DNA from: Loktanella sp. D2R18
Lineage (GTDB): Bacteria; Pseudomonadota; Alphaproteobacteria; Rhodobacterales; Rhodobacteraceae
DNA: 64,000 nucleotides
Assembly (NCBI RefSeq): GCF_003318235.1
Contig: NZ_QOCG01000029.1
Span: 1-64,000 of the forward strand
Direction of reading: 5' to 3'
Below the pieces are notes generated by a model. That model made no database searches, was not told the origin of the DNA, and saw only the letters and a list, made by a program, of their open reading frames with translations. A program made the position numbers and the translations under genes. Below are positions 63,973 through 64,000 of the stretch, in pieces (position 1 is the stretch's first letter; the number at the start of each line of letters is the position of its first letter).

Positions 63973-64000
63973 GCCATCAGATATGGCGATACGCATTTGA

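Overview
The window looks like a chromosome segment of a marine alphaproteobacterium of the Rhodobacteraceae (roseobacter group). The evidence is a murA-DUF2948-hisD-UPF0262-phosphatase-infA-maf-RNase E/G-yacG-tRNA-Phe cluster, a ThyX-type thymidylate synthase, class I polyhydroxybutyrate (PHB) genes with PhaR-type operators, purA-DUF2842, hflKC-degP, a TAXI-TRAP transporter and cobS/cobT. Genus cannot be fixed by eye. Coding density is high, with many 1-4 bp gene overlaps. AT-richer, accessory-looking sequence lies at 1-600, 5477-5900, 8022-8380 and 14871-15460.

Left part (1-8 kb): the N-terminal part of a phage/island-type tyrosine recombinase runs off the left edge and abuts the 3' end of tRNA-Phe, so the left edge is probably the end of an integrated element. 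Next comes a minus-strand housekeeping run from murA (7.7 kb) down to tRNA-Phe. A CPCC cysteine-rich gene looks inserted between DUF2948 and hisD. tRNA-Thr lies at 7.95 kb.

8-19 kb: an outer-membrane barrel protein; a tight three-gene catabolic operon (diaminopropionate ammonia-lyase-like enzyme, M24 peptidase, Asp/Glu racemase-like enzyme); a TPR plus beta-barrel outer membrane protein; thyX with a coupled membrane-protein gene followed by a hairpin-rich spacer; two ArsC/Spx-like thioredoxin-fold proteins; and, on the minus strand at 17.2-19.7 kb, a bufferin-type operon (BufA1-like precursor, MNIO/DUF692 enzyme, DUF2063 partner, DoxX membrane protein) that is expected to make a modified copper-binding peptide.

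20-31 kb: thrS, a MAPEG/SRPBCC/ArsR-SRPBCC operon with a palindromic operator, three tandem alpha/beta hydrolases (the third has lost its Ser and His), and the PHB cluster phaZ <> phaC - phaP - phaR. Three CTGC-N3/4-GCAG sites there fit autoregulation by PhaR.

31-49 kb: a LysR regulator, a DegT-family aminotransferase, an amine oxidase of the PuuB type, a polar amino acid ABC transporter, TerB, rlmJ, pyrG, secG, purA, a very acidic 573-residue protein, thiamine diphosphokinase and a GST-sdaA-EamA operon.

49-64 kb: rpiA, gor, hflK-hflC, degP, a GFA protein, a TAXI-type TRAP transporter, a 2Fe-2S ferredoxin, an FG-GAP protein, cobS/cobT back to back, and a KefB/C-type antiporter at the right edge. 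No rRNA, CRISPR array or intact insertion sequence was seen.
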